Under the pieces are notes generated by a model. The model saw only the letters and a program-made list of their open reading frames with translations. It searched no databases and was not told the DNA's origin. Of a stretch of 64,000 nucleotides of DNA, positions 1-9,068 are shown piece after piece. The stretch is taken from contig NZ_JADPQG010000002.1 in the NCBI RefSeq assembly GCF_015687175.1, positions 496,001-560,000 on the forward strand, read 5' to 3'. Each line of letters begins with the position of its first letter. The first letter of the stretch is position 1. The position numbers were made by a program, and so were the translations under genes. Source of the stretch: Reinekea sp. G2M2-21. GTDB taxonomy: Bacteria; Pseudomonadota; Gammaproteobacteria; Pseudomonadales; Natronospirillaceae.

Positions 1-194
1 TCGATTAACACCGCTGTTTGAATGGTCATGTGAATACAACCCATGATCTTCGCGCCTGCCAGAGGCTGTTCCGCTTTGTATTTTGTGCGCAGGGCCATTA
101 GGGCTGGCATTTCGCTTTCGGCGATGGCGATTTCTTTGCGGCCCCAATCGGCCAGAGAAATGTCTGCGACTTTGTAATCGGTGAAGTTTGACAT
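1..194 (-). CDS. ahcY: Adenosylhomocysteinase, N-terminal part (runs off window)
   Basis: The first 64 codons of an S-adenosylhomocysteine hydrolase are present; the rest lies left of the window. The readable N-terminus starts [18 protein letters not shown] and continues through [19 protein letters not shown], which is the conserved substrate-domain entry of AhcY, containing the C-H-M-T-I-Q-T motif. The enzyme is cytosolic and splits SAH into adenosine and homocysteine, removing the inhibitory by-product of SAM-dependent methylation. It is the third gene of a sahR-metK-ahcY operon, 64 bp after metK. The start codon is the ATG whose complement is at 192-194. Identity is clear even though the catalytic and NAD domains are not visible. 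Confidence 0.95.
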   Translation of the reverse strand, partial: MSNFTDYKVADISLADWGRKEIAIAESEMPALMALRTKYKAEQPLAGAKIMGCIHMTIQTAVLI

Positions 195-222
195 AGTGAG
201 CTTCCTAAATGAGGTTTGGTTT

Positions 223-244
223 CGACCCGTTCGCAAACGGGTCG
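223..244 (-). other. Stem-loop between metK and ahcY
   Basis: A perfect 9-bp inverted repeat (CGACCCGTT / AACGGGTCG) closes a 4-nt CGCA loop in the 64-bp metK-ahcY gap. No U-run follows on the minus strand, so it is more likely an RNA-processing or partial attenuation hairpin than a terminator. I looked for the conserved core of the SAH riboswitch and did not see it. Confidence 0.55.
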
Positions 245-258
245 GTATCGTTATTTAG

Positions 259-1413
259 TTAAAGACCGGCGCCCGCTTTTAAGGCGTCGACTTTGTCCGT
301 GTTTTCCCAGCTGAACCCTTCACGACCGAAGTGGCCATAGGCAGCTGTTGGCCGGTAAATTGGCTTGCGCAGGTCGAGCATTTCGATGATGCCGCGCGGA
401 CGCAGGTCAAAATGTTCGCGAACGAGTTCGGCAATTTTCTGTTCGGACACTTTGTGGGTACCGAAGGTATTGATCGAAATGGACGTCGGTTCAGCAACAC
501 CAATGGCGTAAGACACCTGAATTTCACAACGATCGGCTAACCCGGCAGCGACAATGTTTTTCGCAACATAACGACCGGCGTAAGCAGCGGAGCGGTCAAC
601 TTTGGATGGATCTTTGCCAGAGAAGGCACCACCACCATGGCGAGCCATACCACCGTAGGTATCAACGATAATTTTCCGTCCGGTTAGACCACAGTCGCCC
701 ACCGGTCCACCAATAACAAAGATACCGGTCGGGTTGATGTGGAATTTGGTATCGGCGTGCAGCCAATCACTCGGCAGAACTTCTTTAACGATGTTTTCCA
801 GAACAGCTTCGCGTAAGTCGTCCAATTTAATGTCGGGGTTGTGTTGAGTGGACAAGACAACCGCGTCAACGGCAACGGGTTTGCCGTTTTCATACCGCAG
901 CGTTACCTGAGATTTCGCGTCTGGGCGTAACCAGGGCAAAGTGCCGTTTTTACGCAACTTGGCTTGTTGTTCAACCAAACGGTGCGCGTAAAAAATCGGT
1001 GCTGGCATAAAGGTGTCTGTTTCGTTGGTTGCGTAACCAAACATCAGACCCTGGTCTCCGGCACCAAGGTCTTTGTCTTCGGCTTCATCAACACCGATGG
1101 CGATGTCTGACGATTGTTTGCCAATGGCATTTAACACAGCACAGGAAGCACCATCGAAACCCACGTCAGAAGAGTTGTAGCCTATGTCGTTAATGACATC
1201 ACGGACGATGTCTTCCAGGTCAACATAGGTCGAAGTGCGAACTTCACCGGCGATGACCGCCATTCCGGTTTTTACCAGTGTTTCCACTGCAACGCGGGCG
1301 TGGGGATCTTCACTGATAATGGCATCCAGAACTGCGTCCGAAATCTGATCGGCCATTTTGTCCGGGTGCCCTTCTGAAACGCTTTCGGATGTAAATAAAG
1401 AATATTCGCTCAT
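259..1413 (-). CDS. metK: S-adenosylmethionine synthetase
   Basis: 384 aa, full length for the family. It makes SAM from methionine and ATP in the cytosol, releasing phosphate and diphosphate. Diagnostic motifs are visible: the N-terminal SEGHPDK ATP/methionine site (residues about 13-19), [12 protein letters not shown] in the N/M domain, and the C-terminal [21 protein letters not shown]-loop-like signature followed by [19 protein letters not shown]. It lies 32 bp after sahR and 64 bp before ahcY on the same strand, so SAM formation and SAH removal are probably co-transcribed and jointly repressed by SahR from the single operator upstream of sahR. I saw no separate operator-like palindrome immediately upstream of metK. 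Confidence 0.98.
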   Translation of the reverse strand: MSEYSLFTSESVSEGHPDKMADQISDAVLDAIISEDPHARVAVETLVKTGMAVIAGEVRTSTYVDLEDIVRDVINDIGYNSSDVGFDGASCAVLNAIGKQSSDIAIGVDEAEDKDLGAGDQGLMFGYATNETDTFMPAPIFYAHRLVEQQAKLRKNGTLPWLRPDAKSQVTLRYENGKPVAVDAVVLSTQHNPDIKLDDLREAVLENIVKEVLPSDWLHADTKFHINPTGIFVIGGPVGDCGLTGRKIIVDTYGGMARHGGGAFSGKDPSKVDRSAAYAGRYVAKNIVAAGLADRCEIQVSYAIGVAEPTSISINTFGTHKVSEQKIAELVREHFDLRPRGIIEMLDLRKPIYRPTAAYGHFGREGFSWENTDKVDALKAGAGL

Positions 1414-1445
1414 CTGCTGTGTCCTGTGGTTAAGCTTGTATAATG

Positions 1446-2378
1446 TTAGGCGTTTCGATACACCTGGGTCTGCACTTGAAACCCATTCCGTAACGCTAAA
1501 AATCGTGTTTGGTCATGGTCGAAGCCGTGCCGTTTCGCCCACTGATGCAGCTCTTCAGGTTCAAATCCCAGCCATTGGTCGCCACACTGTTCGCGCGCCC
1601 ATTCCTGATCGTGATGACAGAGATCAGTGATGATCAACAAGCCATTCGGGTTCAGCAATTTGGCGCATTGCGCGATTTCGCTCTCCGGCATCGGGACATG
1701 GTGAAGCACCATGTTGTAAATGATGACATCAAATTGTGCCCCTTGGGTCAGCAGCGATTCTGTACTGCCTTCCAATAAGGTGACGTTGGCAGCATCCTTC
1801 ACCTGTTCTCCCGCTTGTTCCAACATAACTGGCGAGATATCAATACCAACAACCTGATCAAAACGCTGTGACAGGGCTTTCAGGAATTCCCCCTTACCGG
1901 GCCCGACTTCCAGAACTCTTTGCTGTCGCGGGCGATCCAGACTATCAAGCAATTGCAGCGCTTCTGGACCGTAGTGTTCAAACAGAACGATCCGCTCTTG
2001 ATGCAGTTCAAATTCTTCAGTGTGTTCAACAAAAAACTGGCGGGCGGCGTTTAGACGTTCTTCACGAATCTGTTGTTGCTGAATACGCACGCTTTTCGGC
2101 AATGGATTGCTGTCCAGCTCGCGAAAGATGCGCTGTTGCACACCCAGGGCATCCCCAAGCGAGCGGCGATAATAGATGCTGTTGCCTTCTCGTCGACTGT
2201 CTACCCAGCCTGCTTTCGCCAACACTTTCAGGTGGTGGCTCATCCCGGATTGTTTCACATCCAGTAAATCGCTCAGCTCCAAAACCCCATAGGCTCCCGT
2301 CCCCAGCACCTGAAGAACGGCGAGGCGGGTAGCGTCACTGATGGCTTTAAAAAAGCTCGGAATATGTTCAGTTTTCAT
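1446..2378 (-). CDS. sahR: ArsR-type regulator fused to methyltransferase domain (SahR-like)
   Basis: 310 aa. Residues 1-90 form a winged-helix ArsR domain ([12 protein letters not shown], then the recognition helix around [18 protein letters not shown]). From about residue 155 there is a class I SAM-methyltransferase-like domain with motif [12 protein letters not shown] and the acidic end of strand 2 (VVGIDIS). This two-domain form next to metK/ahcY matches SahR, the SAH-responsive repressor of the methionine cycle in Proteobacteria. The C-terminal domain probably senses SAH rather than acting as an enzyme. It is the first gene of the operon and is preceded by a perfect palindrome, so autoregulation is expected. 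No Shine-Dalgarno is visible upstream of the ATG: the bases just before it are CCCTCCCT on the coding strand. That fits the near-leaderless transcript predicted by the -10 element. Confidence 0.88.
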   Translation of the reverse strand: MKTEHIPSFFKAISDATRLAVLQVLGTGAYGVLELSDLLDVKQSGMSHHLKVLAKAGWVDSRREGNSIYYRRSLGDALGVQQRIFRELDSNPLPKSVRIQQQQIREERLNAARQFFVEHTEEFELHQERIVLFEHYGPEALQLLDSLDRPRQQRVLEVGPGKGEFLKALSQRFDQVVGIDISPVMLEQAGEQVKDAANVTLLEGSTESLLTQGAQFDVIIYNMVLHHVPMPESEIAQCAKLLNPNGLLIITDLCHHDQEWAREQCGDQWLGFEPEELHQWAKRHGFDHDQTRFLALRNGFQVQTQVYRNA

Positions 2379-2387
2379 AGGGAGGGA

Positions 2388-2415
2388 AAGATAGCAGTCG
2401 ATTCGGGAAATGCAA
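2388..2415 (-). promoter_or_regulatory. Predicted sahR operon promoter, near-leaderless
   Basis: On the minus strand TTGCAT (2410-2415) and TATCTT (2388-2393) are separated by 16 bp, a reasonable sigma-70 pair. Transcription would start at about 2381, only about 3 nt before the sahR ATG at 2378, which would explain the missing ribosome-binding site. The operator palindrome abuts the -35 element. Confidence 0.5.
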
Positions 2416-2418
2416 GAA

Positions 2419-2442
2419 CTATATCAAAATATTTTGATATAG
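2419..2442 (-). promoter_or_regulatory. SahR operator candidate, 24-bp perfect palindrome
   Basis: The 24 bp centred at 2430.5 read identically on both strands, with half-site CTATATCAAAAT. It lies just upstream of the predicted -35 of sahR, where an ArsR-family dimer would block RNA polymerase. Perfect dyad symmetry of this length in a short intergenic region is very unlikely by chance. Confidence 0.85.
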
Positions 2443-2510
2443 ATTTGAGAGGGGTCGACTACGTCTAAAGAAGTGGCTGGATTTGCTGACACACCGGGGA
2501 CCAAAGGCAC

Positions 2511-2536
2511 AAAAAAGGGGGAACCCAGTTCCCCCT
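2511..2536 (-). terminator. Intrinsic terminator of the lipoprotein gene
   Basis: On the minus strand a 9-bp stem (AGGGGGAAC / GTTCCCCCT) with a 3-nt loop is followed directly by a run of six T (complement of 2511-2516). It sits 26 bp after the stop codon of the lipoprotein gene and is a textbook Rho-independent terminator. Confidence 0.9.
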
Positions 2537-2562
2537 ACTCACCTACTGAATGGCGCTAGAGT

Positions 2563-3318
2563 TTAATAATCATCCCAGGCTACCAGGACGGTTTGGCCAC
2601 CATTTACAGAGTATTCGACGCCATTTGCGACAATTGTCGCTGTGATAAAGGTGTCTTCAGCTCCTTCAATACGCCAGGCACCAGAGCTTGGGTAGGCGTC
2701 AGCTGTATTGAAAACAATATTGCTGGTGGTTTTAATCCGGATGGTTTCTCCTCCGGTTTCTGTCGCTGAAACCAGATAGTTAAAGCTCATAGAAACCGAG
2801 TCGCCGCTGATACTGGCATTCAATTTCCCGTCCATACTGGCACTGCCTTCTGAGGAGCTTGTTTCGAACTCATCAAAGTCAATGACCAGGGAAACGGTGG
2901 ATGCGTCATAGCCATCGTATCCAGTCCAGCCAAAGGTTATGGTCATAGAGCCATTGGACGTTTCGCCAAATTCCACACAATTATTGAAAGCTGTTGTAAT
3001 GCTCATGGAACCATTTGCTGCCAGATCATCACCACTGATAGCGCTATCATCGACTGAAATAGTCATGGTTTGCGAACCGGAGTCGCATGAGAACGTGAAG
3101 GATTCCGTTGCACGTGTAGCACTTCGTGTGCCTGTATCTTGCAGTGATCGGAAGCCAATATCGCTGTAATCTTCGGCAAAATCGGTCAACGCCAGCGAAT
3201 TGGTCACTAATGCCTTTGCGTTTGAATCAGTAATAACAAGTGACGGACCTTTGGCTTCTTCTGGTGAACAGCCCAAGATAGCCAACGTTGCAATCACAGT
3301 AGAAATTGTCTTTTTCAT
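2563..3318 (-). CDS. Predicted lipoprotein of unknown function
   Basis: 251 aa with a lipoprotein signal: MKKTISTVIATLAILGC, lipobox LGC with the lipidated Cys at residue 17. The mature part is rich in Ser, Thr, Asp and Gly and looks all-beta. Two Cys (in TFSCDSG and FNNCVEF) could pair. There are no catalytic motifs and I do not recognise a family. A good ribosome-binding site (AAAGGAAAAAC) precedes the ATG. It is monocistronic, with divergent transcription on its 5' side and its own strong terminator on its 3' side. It probably sits at the outer-membrane periplasmic face or cell surface; the function is unknown. Confidence 0.8.
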   Translation of the reverse strand: MKKTISTVIATLAILGCSPEEAKGPSLVITDSNAKALVTNSLALTDFAEDYSDIGFRSLQDTGTRSATRATESFTFSCDSGSQTMTISVDDSAISGDDLAANGSMSITTAFNNCVEFGETSNGSMTITFGWTGYDGYDASTVSLVIDFDEFETSSSEGSASMDGKLNASISGDSVSMSFNYLVSATETGGETIRIKTTSNIVFNTADAYPSSGAWRIEGAEDTFITATIVANGVEYSVNGGQTVLVAWDDY

Positions 3319-3603
3319 TGTTTTTCCTTTCAGCAGTTTGTGCCGACATCATTCTCGATTACGTGAAACTGGTCAAAAAAAAGATAACAAAGTGTGACTT
3401 AGTTCAATTTTATGGTTCAGTTTGGGTTCATCTGCTCAGCAAAGGGTGAAGTAAATCGCCATGACTAGAACATTTACCCTACTTATATGTCATTAGTTGA
3501 ATTGTTTGTGTTGGCTCATTAAAACCAGTCTTTTTTGTTCACATTTAAAGCGCCTTACGGCACTGTAGCGGTTTTCTGTTTCTGTCGTAAAAGGGATGAG
3601 GTA

Positions 3604-4653
3604 ATGACGCAGGGAACACCATTTGATGTGGTTGGTGAGCTTAAGTTGCCAGTTAAAGTAACGGCGCCCCGGCTCTTTATTTTTGATTTTTTGTTGCTGT
3701 TTGGCAGTTTTGGAATCTATACGCCCTTCTGGCTGGTAGGCCAGATGCGAGAAATTAAAAAAATTGGGGAGGAATCCTTTAAGCCTTGGCTATGGTGGTT
3801 TGTGCCGTTTATCGGGCTAACTCAGTTCTGGGCGCTGCCCAGTTTAAATCGTGAGCTCAACCGTCTGGAGCGCAAACTGGACTTACCCAGTTGGCAGCAG
3901 CGCTACAGCGTATGGGCCGCCAGCATAATAATCCTGACATTCTTAAACAATTACCTCGGTCGCTTGGAAGAAACACCACTGACCATCTTCCTGGCTTTCT
4001 ATTTGATTCATATTAGCCTCTGGAGTTTGTTAATACTGCGCATCCGGCGGATCAAAACACATCTTCAATCCAGCCAGGATCCAGCAGTGTTGAACAAATA
4101 CCGATGGTGGGAATGGCCCATTGTGACCCTTGGAACACTGATAGTCGTCTCCCTATGTCTCTTCATTCTAATTGACACGACGCAAACAAGTGTCATCAAA
4201 ACCTGGGTACCAAGCTCCACATTTGTCGACGAGGAAACGGGACTGATGTTCCCCGTTGAGTCCGTCGTTTGGACGCAAGTGGAGAACGAAGACGACAGTG
4301 ATGCACTGTTCAGTTTTGTGGGGCCTGACGCAGAATTTTATGCCCACATTTTCGAGTATAAAGAACGCAGTGTTAATGATCTTGCGAAGAACCGATACGC
4401 AGAGGCAGTAGATTTAAATAACGCGTTTGATTGTGTTGAAACTCAGTCCTTTATTGCCGGCACTCTAAATGTTCGAGCTGAACAACGTTGTCTTTTCTCT
4501 GGCGTACTTGGGGTGGATGGCGCGTTCTCAACATTTCTGGAAACGAAAGAACAAACCTTTGAGTTACACATTATCGTGTACTCCACGAAGAGTATGAACA
4601 GCAAATTGATCTCTAGCGTCAGAAAAGCTGCAGCGGGGTTCCGTTTGAAATGA
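3604..4653 (+). CDS. Polytopic membrane protein with periplasmic tail
   Basis: 349 aa from the ATG at 3604, chosen because GGGATGAGG lies just upstream. An in-frame TTG at 3535 would add 23 residues without a signal or a good ribosome-binding site. The N-terminal half has about five hydrophobic segments (IFDFLLLFGSFGIYTPFWLV, WLWWFVPFIGLTQFWAL, YSVWAASIIILTFL, IFLAFYLIHISLWSLLIL and IVTLGTLIVVSLCLFILI) with a YTPFW motif like DUF4234-type proteins. From about residue 215 a soluble, probably periplasmic domain follows, with two Cys that may pair. Its stop overlaps the next start by 4 bp (ATGA), so it is translationally coupled to the transglutaminase-like protein, and both probably work at the envelope. 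The function is unknown. Confidence 0.82.
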   Translation: MTQGTPFDVVGELKLPVKVTAPRLFIFDFLLLFGSFGIYTPFWLVGQMREIKKIGEESFKPWLWWFVPFIGLTQFWALPSLNRELNRLERKLDLPSWQQRYSVWAASIIILTFLNNYLGRLEETPLTIFLAFYLIHISLWSLLILRIRRIKTHLQSSQDPAVLNKYRWWEWPIVTLGTLIVVSLCLFILIDTTQTSVIKTWVPSSTFVDEETGLMFPVESVVWTQVENEDDSDALFSFVGPDAEFYAHIFEYKERSVNDLAKNRYAEAVDLNNAFDCVETQSFIAGTLNVRAEQRCLFSGVLGVDGAFSTFLETKEQTFELHIIVYSTKSMNSKLISSVRKAAAGFRLK

Positions 4654-6536
4654 AACGTTTGATGTATTTTCTTTTACTGTTAACGGGTAGTTTAAGTTAT
4701 GCAGACAATAGGCTCACAACAGCGCTATCCGAACAAGGTTTTGTGCAAGAAGCAAAATCGATTATCTACGCATTGGAAGGTGAGCTATCAGAGACTTCGA
4801 ATGTGTTTCGGCGGATGGTCATCGATATCAATGGTGACATCGTTGTTAAAAGGGTTCAGGAAATCTGGTTCTACCCGGATGTGGTCAGTGTCGAGGACTA
4901 CGGGACTGATGTGATTTACATGGGTCAAAGTGATACTTCAATTGTGGTTAACGTTGCCGCGAGCGTGCAATCCGATGGCACGGTTACCATGATTGACCCC
5001 CAAACGATCCAATTTGCTGAACAGGATGCTTACAATACCTTCAACGATACAAAGGTTGCTTACCTCCCTATTCCCGGGTTAACTAAGGGCAGTTTCACGG
5101 TTACGGATTATGTGGTTACCGAAAATTTACGGCTGAATCAGGGTGGATACTCCGACGCATTGTGGGCTGAACATTACTTTCCTTTGTTAAGCATAGATTT
5201 GCGGGTTCGCTGGCAAAATATCGATCTGGTAACCGACAACTCTCATCCAATGTTAAAATGTGATCAACAAGTTCAGGAAGTACACTGTGTCGGCAGCAAC
5301 ATTCCAGCATTGAGAGCCACCAACAATGCTTTCATGCGGGACAAATTGCGTGGTCTTTCCGTCGCAAGAAAAGCAAGTTGGGATGATGTCATCGATAGCA
5401 TGTTAACTCTCTATCAACAAGCATTTGAAGATGCCGATAAGGTTGACCGTTTATACGATCAGTTGTCCGCAGGTAAAAACCGTCAGGAAGATATTATTGA
5501 CGCAATATTTAGATTTGTTTCCGAAGACATCCGGTATGTTTCATTGTCCACTGCCGGTCACACCCATCAGCCTCATAGCAATAATTCCGTTATCGCTAAT
5601 CGTTATGGCGATTGCAAAGATAAAACCGCACTATTACACGCATTGTTGGTAAAAGCGGGCTTGAACCCAACACCGGTACTGGTTACAACATACCGTGCTG
5701 ATGCAGGTCGTCTGGTGTTACCGAGTTTGGGATATTTTAATCATATAGTGCTGTGCTTTGATCGTAATGGTCAGTCATTTTGCCTTGATCCAACCGACCG
5801 TAATACGCATTGGACTTATACATCCGATTGGATACAAGGGAAGGTTAGCCTAGCGCTGAATCATGGTTCAATACCAAGCGTCATTACCAGTGCGACTTAC
5901 CGTTGGCAAATGAACGTCGACACCCAAATAACCTTGATGCCAGACGGTGGAAGCCGCGAATCGGAGACTCGAACATACTTTGGCGAGTATGCGTCATTGC
6001 TTCGTTATCAACTGGAAAATGCGACCGGTGACAAACAGCTTGAGAGCTTAGAGAAGCAGTTCCGCGATGTGGTTGCCGACGTTGACAATGTTGATGTTAA
6101 GATCCTCACGCCGATAGACGGCGACCGGTTGACCTTCAAAGTATCTACCGAGGTAAGTTTCCAACCGTATTTGGATGTAGAGGCACCGCTGAATCTCACT
6201 GAATACGAATATTGGTTTGTTGACGAACTGTCATCATTGGCAATTCAGACAGCAACCGAGCCGGTAGAAGTGCAAGGTTTTCTTTTTAATAGTCGTAAAA
6301 GCATTGATTTCTCCTCGCATTGGCGGGTAACTAAAACAACGCCCGAGTTATTATTTGAACATCGCTTTGGTCGCATTGTTCGAGAGAGCGATGTGCAAAA
6401 CGGCATCATGAAGGTCAACACTCGTATAGAAATGCCGCACCAGACCGTTGCGATTGAAGATATCGACGAGTTCAATAGGTTTATTGATAAAGTCAGTGAT
6501 GTGTTGGATGTACGGCTTTACGGGGCTCTACGTTGA
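4650..6536 (+). CDS. DUF3857 / transglutaminase-like exported protein
   Basis: 628 aa with a cleavable signal peptide (MKRLMYFLLLLTGSLSYA). The N-terminal half resembles the DUF3857 beta domain. It is followed by a transglutaminase-core papain-like domain: catalytic Cys322 in RYGDCKDKTALLHALL, His in YFNHIVLCF and Asp in CLDPTDRN, so the triad is intact. The C-terminal about 200 residues are beta-rich, as in related DUF3857 proteins. Such proteins are periplasmic or outer-membrane facing; a protease or amidase-like activity is possible but the substrate is unknown. It overlaps the preceding membrane-protein gene by 4 bp, forming a two-gene operon. Confidence 0.88.
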   Translation: MKRLMYFLLLLTGSLSYADNRLTTALSEQGFVQEAKSIIYALEGELSETSNVFRRMVIDINGDIVVKRVQEIWFYPDVVSVEDYGTDVIYMGQSDTSIVVNVAASVQSDGTVTMIDPQTIQFAEQDAYNTFNDTKVAYLPIPGLTKGSFTVTDYVVTENLRLNQGGYSDALWAEHYFPLLSIDLRVRWQNIDLVTDNSHPMLKCDQQVQEVHCVGSNIPALRATNNAFMRDKLRGLSVARKASWDDVIDSMLTLYQQAFEDADKVDRLYDQLSAGKNRQEDIIDAIFRFVSEDIRYVSLSTAGHTHQPHSNNSVIANRYGDCKDKTALLHALLVKAGLNPTPVLVTTYRADAGRLVLPSLGYFNHIVLCFDRNGQSFCLDPTDRNTHWTYTSDWIQGKVSLALNHGSIPSVITSATYRWQMNVDTQITLMPDGGSRESETRTYFGEYASLLRYQLENATGDKQLESLEKQFRDVVADVDNVDVKILTPIDGDRLTFKVSTEVSFQPYLDVEAPLNLTEYEYWFVDELSSLAIQTATEPVEVQGFLFNSRKSIDFSSHWRVTKTTPELLFEHRFGRIVRESDVQNGIMKVNTRIEMPHQTVAIEDIDEFNRFIDKVSDVLDVRLYGALR

Positions 6537-6541
6537 AAACA

Positions 6542-6558
6542 CCTGTTCTCTAAACAGG
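6542..6558 (+). other. Short hairpin after the transglutaminase-like gene
   Basis: CCTGTT and AACAGG (6 bp, 5-nt loop) lie directly behind the stop codon, in the gap between convergent genes. No T-run follows, so it is at most a weak or Rho-assisted terminator. Confidence 0.3.
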
Positions 6559-6667
6559 ATAGAAGTAACTGGATTGCCTCTACCTTTGGTTTCAGTTGAA
6601 TAGTTAGTCCGTATTTTGAAATAGGCACTTGAGGTGACCGTCTCTTTATCGCATCGGTTTTAGCCAG

Positions 6668-7981
6668 TCAGCTTTCGTTGATTTCAACTCTGTTCCGGCC
6701 GCGTTCCTTTGCTCGATACAAAGCAATATCCGCGCGATTCAGGAACGTTTCAATGTCTTCGCTTTTTTGCATTTGTGAGACGCCGAAACTCGCGGTTAGA
6801 TTTAATTGTTCAGGCCAAGCGGCCGATTCAATAGACTGCCGTAAATTTTCCGCGAGAATAGAGGCGGCGTTGAGCGATGTTTGTGGACAAAACAATACAA
6901 ACTCTTCGCCACCCCAGCGGACGACGAGGTCATTTGTCCTGGTTCTTGTTTGCAGCAAGGTAGCGAATTGAGTAATCACTTGATCACCTAAACCGTGTCC
7001 ATAGGTGTCGTTCACTTGTTTGAAGAAGTCGATGTCACAGAAAATGACCGAGCATTCCTCGCTGTTTTGCTGAACGCTCGTTTTGAGTTCCAACAATCGC
7101 TTTGCAACACCGTTGCGATTGAGCAGGCCAGTCAGCGCATCCGTTTTGGCCTGTAACTCCATGCGTTGAGAATGTGTGTTGAGTTTGCGGTTTAAATCAT
7201 TGAGCTCCTGAACCTGTTTTTGTTTTTGATGAAAGGCACTGTTCATTCGAACGACCAAACTAAGCAGACTCAGCACCGCCAGTGTTATCCAAACGGCCAA
7301 GATAACGGTCAGTAACTGGGTATACGAAAGCACTTTACCGGTTAAGGTCAGCTCCTTGACCCATAACTCGTATTCACCAGGCGGTGTGTTCGTGCCCACG
7401 GACACTTCGATGACAGTAACGTTGGTAAACTCTGGCTGTGAATAGCGGATAGGAACGTTGTATTGACTCACCCACCATTCAGGTACCTGGAAGTAGCTCA
7501 AGGGAATGGTTTGGCGATGACCATCTGCGGTAGGGTTAAATTCAATGATGTTGAATTTTTCAGACGTTGGGTCTCCGGGCAGGCTGTATATAGGGTTAGG
7601 GTTTTTCATCTGCACCCTGACCTTCGCATCCGGGCTGTTTTTAAAGCCTAATTCCACGGTCACGGAATCGAATTTGGATAAGTCTAAGCCTTTGCCCTGC
7701 TGCGTAACATTAATGGCAATTTCACAAAACGAGTAGGTTTGGTTTTCTGGAAATAGCTCACAAACAAGGGTCGTCACAGATTTATCTGTCTCCAGAAATG
7801 ACAGTGTGCTGCCTCCATTTGAACTGTCATCGACACTATAGACATTGTATTGCGGGGCATCCGGGCCAAGAATCGGCAGCGTCAAGTTCATACCGACGCG
7901 TTGCCAGCCAATTAGAATCAGAGTCACCAGAATAAGAAACACCAGTAACCACCGATACCCTCTTAGACTTAAAAAAGTCAC
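6668..7981 (-). CDS. Membrane-anchored diguanylate cyclase (GGDEF)
   Basis: 437 aa, starting at a GTG with AGAGG upstream. One transmembrane segment is at residues about 10-27. A periplasmic beta-rich sensor region of about 190 residues follows, then a second transmembrane segment (LLTVILAVWITLAVLSLL), a coiled coil (FHQKQKQVQELNDLNRKLNTH) and a GGDEF domain. The active-site loop is GGEEF at 357-361 in RWGGEEFVLF, and the inhibitory I-site RTND is at 348-351, exactly five residues before it. An active, feedback-inhibited enzyme making cyclic di-GMP from two GTP is expected. The periplasmic part probably senses an unknown ligand. It is transcribed alone and is convergent with the operon to its left. 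Confidence 0.93.
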   Translation of the reverse strand: MTFLSLRGYRWLLVFLILVTLILIGWQRVGMNLTLPILGPDAPQYNVYSVDDSSNGGSTLSFLETDKSVTTLVCELFPENQTYSFCEIAINVTQQGKGLDLSKFDSVTVELGFKNSPDAKVRVQMKNPNPIYSLPGDPTSEKFNIIEFNPTADGHRQTIPLSYFQVPEWWVSQYNVPIRYSQPEFTNVTVIEVSVGTNTPPGEYELWVKELTLTGKVLSYTQLLTVILAVWITLAVLSLLSLVVRMNSAFHQKQKQVQELNDLNRKLNTHSQRMELQAKTDALTGLLNRNGVAKRLLELKTSVQQNSEECSVIFCDIDFFKQVNDTYGHGLGDQVITQFATLLQTRTRTNDLVVRWGGEEFVLFCPQTSLNAASILAENLRQSIESAAWPEQLNLTASFGVSQMQKSEDIETFLNRADIALYRAKERGRNRVEINES

Positions 7982-8217
7982 AGCCCAAAACCTCTTGCAA
8001 ATGCACTATATTAAAAAGATCTAAATTATGGGGGAAAGACTCTAATTTGCGCAGGGATTTACCGAACTAAGCCTCCGAACGCTGTTCTTATAGGGTCAAT
8101 TAATGTGATGTGCATCACATTTTTGACGGTTTTCAGGTTTGGGTTCAGTCGGAAGGGCTTTTTGACGATGAACGCGAGTATGTCGCAAAGGTCGTTGAGT
8201 ATTGATCTGCGAATGAC

Positions 8218-8237
8218 CCTGCGCGTGCGCAGGGTTT
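8218..8237 (-). other. Perfect hairpin downstream of the nucleotidyltransferase gene
   Basis: ACCCTGCGC and GCGCAGGGT form a 9-bp inverted repeat with a 2-bp centre (4-nt effective loop), starting 3 bp after the stop codon on the minus strand. There is no U-run in either direction. It probably stabilises the 3' end of the rtc-linked transcript or acts as a Rho-assisted terminator. Confidence 0.4.
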
Positions 8238-8240
8238 GGG

Positions 8241-9023
8241 TCACCTCGGCGGGTATATACATTGCTTGAATACGGCGTCCAATGCTAGCCGGTCGATCTG
8301 AATAGGCGCCAAACTTACTTCACGGTTCAGCTCTGCTTCTATAAAGCATGTGAGCACTCCATTTTTTGCAATGAGCTGCTTTTCCAAGGCGGCTTTCTTT
8401 TGCGCCAAGAGTCCATTCACTTCAGCCAGTACTGATGGTTCTTCCTTTAAAAGCGCCAATAACGCATCGAATTCTATCGGTGGAGCGGTTTTGTGTGTTT
8501 CTATCCAGCGCATCGCCAACAATGGTCGCAGAACATAAAAGTACTTCTTCAGAGGCACAACCTCTTCTTGTAAGTAACCACGATAGTTTGTTTTCGCCAT
8601 GCTTCGGTAATGGTGCCAACCACTCGGGCTTGAGTAACGTGTTTTCAGCATGTCACGCAGCGCGGGCGCGAAGGTTTTGTCGTCTCGATACACCAAGGGA
8701 GATTGCAGCCACTCTACCAATGATGGATTCGATTTATAAAACAACTGCAATGCCTTACGCACGTCCCAACCAGTTAAGTCAATATCATCAACGATAGGGT
8801 ATTCGATGACATCGCGTTGCGGGAAAACGGATAAATACCAGTCTGTATTATGTGCATAAACAAAGCGTACATCGTAGTCGCTGTTCGGTGAGGCGAACCC
8901 CCAAGCGCGACTACCAGATTCAACCGCGTAGAGTATTCGTACGTTGTGTTCTGCTTCGACTCGGGCCAAACGTTCTACTATTTCTAATCTGACGGTTTCC
9001 TTTATCACGATACTGTTCTCCAT
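8241..9023 (-). CDS. RlaP-like nucleotidyltransferase (polymerase-beta superfamily)
   Basis: 260 aa. The nucleotidyltransferase signature is clear: G37-S38 followed by the acidic pair D49/D51 in GSRAWGFASPNSDYDVR, with more conserved acidic and aromatic positions downstream (VDDIDLTGWDVRKALQLFYKSNP). This is the COG3541/RlaP family, repeatedly found beside RNA ligases and RtcB and thought to add nucleotides to or modify RNA ends during repair. It lies 45 bp after the slipin gene, in the divergent half of the rtc locus, so it is probably induced with RtcB by RtcR. The exact substrate is unknown; a role on damaged tRNA 3' ends is inference from context. Confidence 0.85.
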   Translation of the reverse strand: MENSIVIKETVRLEIVERLARVEAEHNVRILYAVESGSRAWGFASPNSDYDVRFVYAHNTDWYLSVFPQRDVIEYPIVDDIDLTGWDVRKALQLFYKSNPSLVEWLQSPLVYRDDKTFAPALRDMLKTRYSSPSGWHHYRSMAKTNYRGYLQEEVVPLKKYFYVLRPLLAMRWIETHKTAPPIEFDALLALLKEEPSVLAEVNGLLAQKKAALEKQLIAKNGVLTCFIEAELNREVSLAPIQIDRLALDAVFKQCIYPPR

Positions 9024-9068
9024 TTATTATCAGCGGCTCAAATTCCGTCCCTGGAAAATGAACATCCT

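Noticed and set aside
195-258. SAH riboswitch before ahcY
   Set aside because: The gap is only 64 bp and holds a simple hairpin; the conserved riboswitch core is not seen and SahR control explains regulation.
7982-8058. Terminator or RNA gene upstream of the diguanylate cyclase
   Set aside because: No stem with a T-run and no RNA-like pattern; it is probably just its promoter region.
8059-8262. Open frame of 67 codons on the minus strand
   Set aside because: It starts inside the nucleotidyltransferase gene, covers a hairpin and has no recognisable sequence.
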